From assembly GCA_910585755.1 (NCBI GenBank), contig CAJUFH010000032.1, positions 1 through 33,201 on the forward strand: 33,201 nt of DNA, in the 5' to 3' direction. A model generated the notes under the pieces. The model was not told where the DNA came from. It saw only the letters and a program-made list of their open reading frames with translations, and searched no databases. Numbering within the stretch: position 1 is the first letter of the stretch; each line of letters starts with the position of its first letter. This DNA comes from an uncultured Muribaculaceae bacterium. Lineage in GTDB: Bacteria > Bacteroidota > Bacteroidia > Bacteroidales > Muribaculaceae. Of this stretch, positions 31,583-33,201 are shown one piece after another. Position numbers and translations under genes: made by a program.

Positions 31583-31864
31583 ACATTTCAGAGAAGCGTT
31601 TTTGCTTAATCCTTGATTCGAAAATCGCCAGTTCTTGAATACGCAGGGATAAGCAGTCAGAACGCTCATGCTTGTCGTATATCCGCTCCCCGACAAGGGG
31701 GTATCGATATTCGATTAGGCGTGGGAGCGGACTGTTTATTTGCGTATTGGGCGTTTGGCGATGCCTCGAATCAGATAATCAGTGAAACACCGTCCTACGC
31801 TTTTCTTATATCCCTATGAATGTCAGCGAGTGAGGGCGGTCGCCGACACAAATTTAATTTCTCT
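31583..31864 (+). other. Long, structured 5' leader of unknown type
   Basis: About 300 nt separate the predicted start site from the ATG at 31865. The stretch contains CCGCTCCC (31683-31690) paired with GGGAGCGG (31723-31730), an inner TCGA/TCGA pairing, and a second copy of CGAATCAGA (near 31769) that could compete for the start-site hairpin. A 16-codon ORF starts at 31669. I recognise no riboswitch family. An upstream small RNA or a nearer promoter is possible. Confidence 0.35.
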
Positions 31865-32665
31865 ATGAGAAAAATACTACTTATGGCGCTACCGTTTCTG
31901 GCCGGATTCGGCGCCATGCCGACCTCAGCGCAGCAGCCGGTGATTAAGGTCGGGGATGGTGCTGTGGATATCTGTCCCAGGCCTTATGTTGACAATGAAG
32001 GTGAAGGTAGTTGTCTGCTATCAGTTGTCGATGGCAATAACGTAAGGATTTACACTCCGGCTCTTAGCGAAATTCGCCAATTTCCTCTTAAAGGCATGCC
32101 GTTACGGATTAAATTCAAAGAGTCCGATTCGGAATATGAGTTTCGGTTCACGCAATATCTCTTCGATGATGATGAGAAGTTTGAATACCTTGTCGCTTCG
32201 GAAGACTCTAAGAAAATAGAACTCTATGATGAGAGCGGCGTGAAGAAAGGTGAGTTTGACTTCGGTGGCGGCATGTTTAACGATAAAGAAGTGACGCTTT
32301 TCCGTCTTAGCTCTGAACATATATACCTCATGTCCGAAATATCCGATGAGAGCTATTCATATCAGTCATGGATATATCCCATCAGCCAGTTGACTGCGGG
32401 GGTGCGAAATGTGGCTGAAAATGCCTTAGCGTTGAGTGTGCGTCCTACTGTTACAGATGGTTCCGAGCCTGTGAATATCGATTTCGGCAGGTCGGTCAGT
32501 GACAATCTGGCGGTGTCTGTAGTCGCGGCAAACGGCTCTCAGGCTATGACTGAGACTATCAAGGCTGGAGAGACCGGCATATCGCTGAATGTAGGGGGTC
32601 TCGACAAGGGTGTCTATGTTGTCAGCGTGTCAGGCTACGAATCCGCCAAACTTGTAATCCGCTAA
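31865..32665 (+). CDS. Secreted protein of unknown function with type IX secretion-like tail
   Basis: 266 aa from the ATG at 31865, chosen because the signal peptide (MRKILLMALPFLAGFGAMPTS, stated as a motif region, about 1-22) starts there; an upstream in-frame ATG (31820) would add 15 non-signal residues. The mature part is rich in acidic residues and beta strands (EYEFRFTQYLFDDDEKFEYLVASEDSKK region, about 95-125) and may be a propeller-like or beta-sandwich domain. The last ~65 residues (FGRSVSDNLAVSVV ... LDKGVYVVSVSG ... KLVIR) match the pattern of type IX secretion tails. Less GC-rich than the pectin genes. No functional assignment is possible. Confidence 0.75.
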   Translation: MRKILLMALPFLAGFGAMPTSAQQPVIKVGDGAVDICPRPYVDNEGEGSCLLSVVDGNNVRIYTPALSEIRQFPLKGMPLRIKFKESDSEYEFRFTQYLFDDDEKFEYLVASEDSKKIELYDESGVKKGEFDFGGGMFNDKEVTLFRLSSEHIYLMSEISDESYSYQSWIYPISQLTAGVRNVAENALALSVRPTVTDGSEPVNIDFGRSVSDNLAVSVVAANGSQAMTETIKAGETGISLNVGGLDKGVYVVSVSGYESAKLVIR

Positions 32666-32721
32666 TCAGCCTTAACGACAATACATAAGGAAAGTCTGAT
32701 ACTTGTGAGACAAACAAAAAG

Positions 32722-32751
32722 CGAGGGCGCGCCGAAGTCGGCGCGCCCTCG
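32722..32751. terminator. Strong bidirectional terminator between convergent genes
   Basis: A 13-bp perfect stem (CGAGGGCGCGCCG at 32722-32734 with its complement at 32739-32751) has a four-base loop. It is preceded by an A-tract, a T-tract for the minus strand, and followed by TTTTA. It lies between the stop codons of the plus-strand secreted protein and the minus-strand PH-like protein and can serve both. Confidence 0.88.
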
Positions 32752-32772
32752 TGGATTTTATGAGAATCAGCG

Positions 32773-33195
32773 TCAGGTGATGGTGATTGCCGGATTTATT
32801 TCGCGGAGGTGGGTGATGAAGCCGTCACGATCGGCGGGAGAGATTTCGAGGGGCATCGAGCTTCGCAGGACGGAGCGGTCGGAGAATTTGATGGAGACTC
32901 GGCGTGACGACATCCCGGCTGTGGCGAGATAGCCTGTCGTTTTGCGTACCTCCTTGATTTTCTTAATCGGAAGCCTGTGGGGCATGAAGAATCGGTAGAC
33001 AACGAGGGTATCGCCGTCAATCTCGTACCAGCAGCCGAGAATCAGTACAGCGAACATCGCCGCCATACTGCCGGCAAGCACCGCGGTAACCCACCACGCG
33101 CTTCCGATGCCGGCCACAATCGTAACCGTCAGTGCAAACGCGATGGTACACCATACCCACCAGTCAATCTTTGAGCGGTATATCTTTTTCTTCAT
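32773..33195 (-). CDS. Membrane protein with bacterial PH-like domain
   Basis: 140 aa. Two hydrophobic helices (about 12-30 and 34-53) form a membrane hairpin and are followed by a cytoplasmic domain: CWYEIDGDTLVVYRFFMPHRLPIKKIKEVRKT, then RVSIKFSDRSVLRSSMP and FITHLREINP. The order of a membrane hairpin plus an IDGDxLxVxxFFxxxxIPIxxIxxV pattern is that of the YyaB-like PH family (bPH type). The function of the family is unknown. Positively charged N-terminus, no cleavable signal. It starts 6 bp from the window edge and appears complete. Confidence 0.85.
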   Translation of the reverse strand: MKKKIYRSKIDWWVWCTIAFALTVTIVAGIGSAWWVTAVLAGSMAAMFAVLILGCWYEIDGDTLVVYRFFMPHRLPIKKIKEVRKTTGYLATAGMSSRRVSIKFSDRSVLRSSMPLEISPADRDGFITHLREINPAITIT

Positions 33196-33201
33196 TGGGA
33201 G

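Noticed and set aside
31669..31719. 16-codon upstream ORF in the leader at 31583-31864
   Set aside because: No ribosome-binding site or codon pattern that would set it apart from chance; kept only as a note under the leader.
1..33201. tRNA, rRNA, CRISPR, IS elements or prophage genes
   Set aside because: No cloverleaf, spacer array, transposase, integrase or phage structural motif was found in any intergenic region or reading frame.

Overview
The window looks like a chromosomal segment of a gut Bacteroidales bacterium, most likely of the Muribaculaceae type. The evidence is a SusC/SusD pair, Bacteroidetes promoters of the TAnnTTTG type, C-terminal tails resembling type IX secretion signals, GC-rich coding sequence, and Bacteroidetes-style housekeeping genes. 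The family-level assignment is an inference. I found no rRNA, tRNA, CRISPR array, insertion sequence or integrase.

Layout. (1) 31-10041, minus strand: a four-gene polysaccharide-utilisation operon in the order susC, susD, a secreted protein of unknown function, and a large multidomain PL1 pectate lyase. Upstream of susC (10042-10678) is a gene-free region with a pair of 21-nt inverted repeats (19/21 matching, 16-bp perfect core) flanking a segment that carries a promoter-like element. This resembles a phase-variable invertible promoter. (2) 10679-13581, minus strand: a probable housekeeping string of pheS, nth, a TRIC-type channel and a GtrA-family membrane protein. (3) 13834-14564: an AT-richer zeta-toxin-like kinase overlapping a 59-codon ORF that was too short for ordinary ORF calling. 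(4) 14779-18124: a short Ala-rich unknown protein, a MINPP-type histidine phosphatase (possible phytase), a small TPR-like protein and tilS. (5) 18108-20265, minus strand: CE12 acetylesterase followed by GH28. (6) 20548-21987: a PurF-like protein lacking the N-terminal cysteine nucleophile. (7) 22128-31420, plus strand: four genes encoding a six-hairpin lipoprotein, a DUF4450-type six-hairpin protein, a GH106 alpha-L-rhamnosidase and a GH105 unsaturated galacturonyl hydrolase. (8) 31865-33195: a secreted protein with a C-terminal tail and a long structured leader, then a PH-like membrane protein, separated by a strong bidirectional terminator.

How the genes fit together. PL1, GH28, CE12, GH105 and GH106 make a coherent set for pectin, in particular rhamnogalacturonan I. 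PL1 and GH28 cut the backbone, CE12 removes acetyl groups, GH106 removes rhamnose and GH105 removes the unsaturated uronic acid left by lyases. SusC/D would import the oligosaccharides. The two six-hairpin proteins sit inside this pathway without a known activity. No SusR, hybrid two-component or sigma/anti-sigma regulator and no DNA invertase is present in the window, so control must come from elsewhere.
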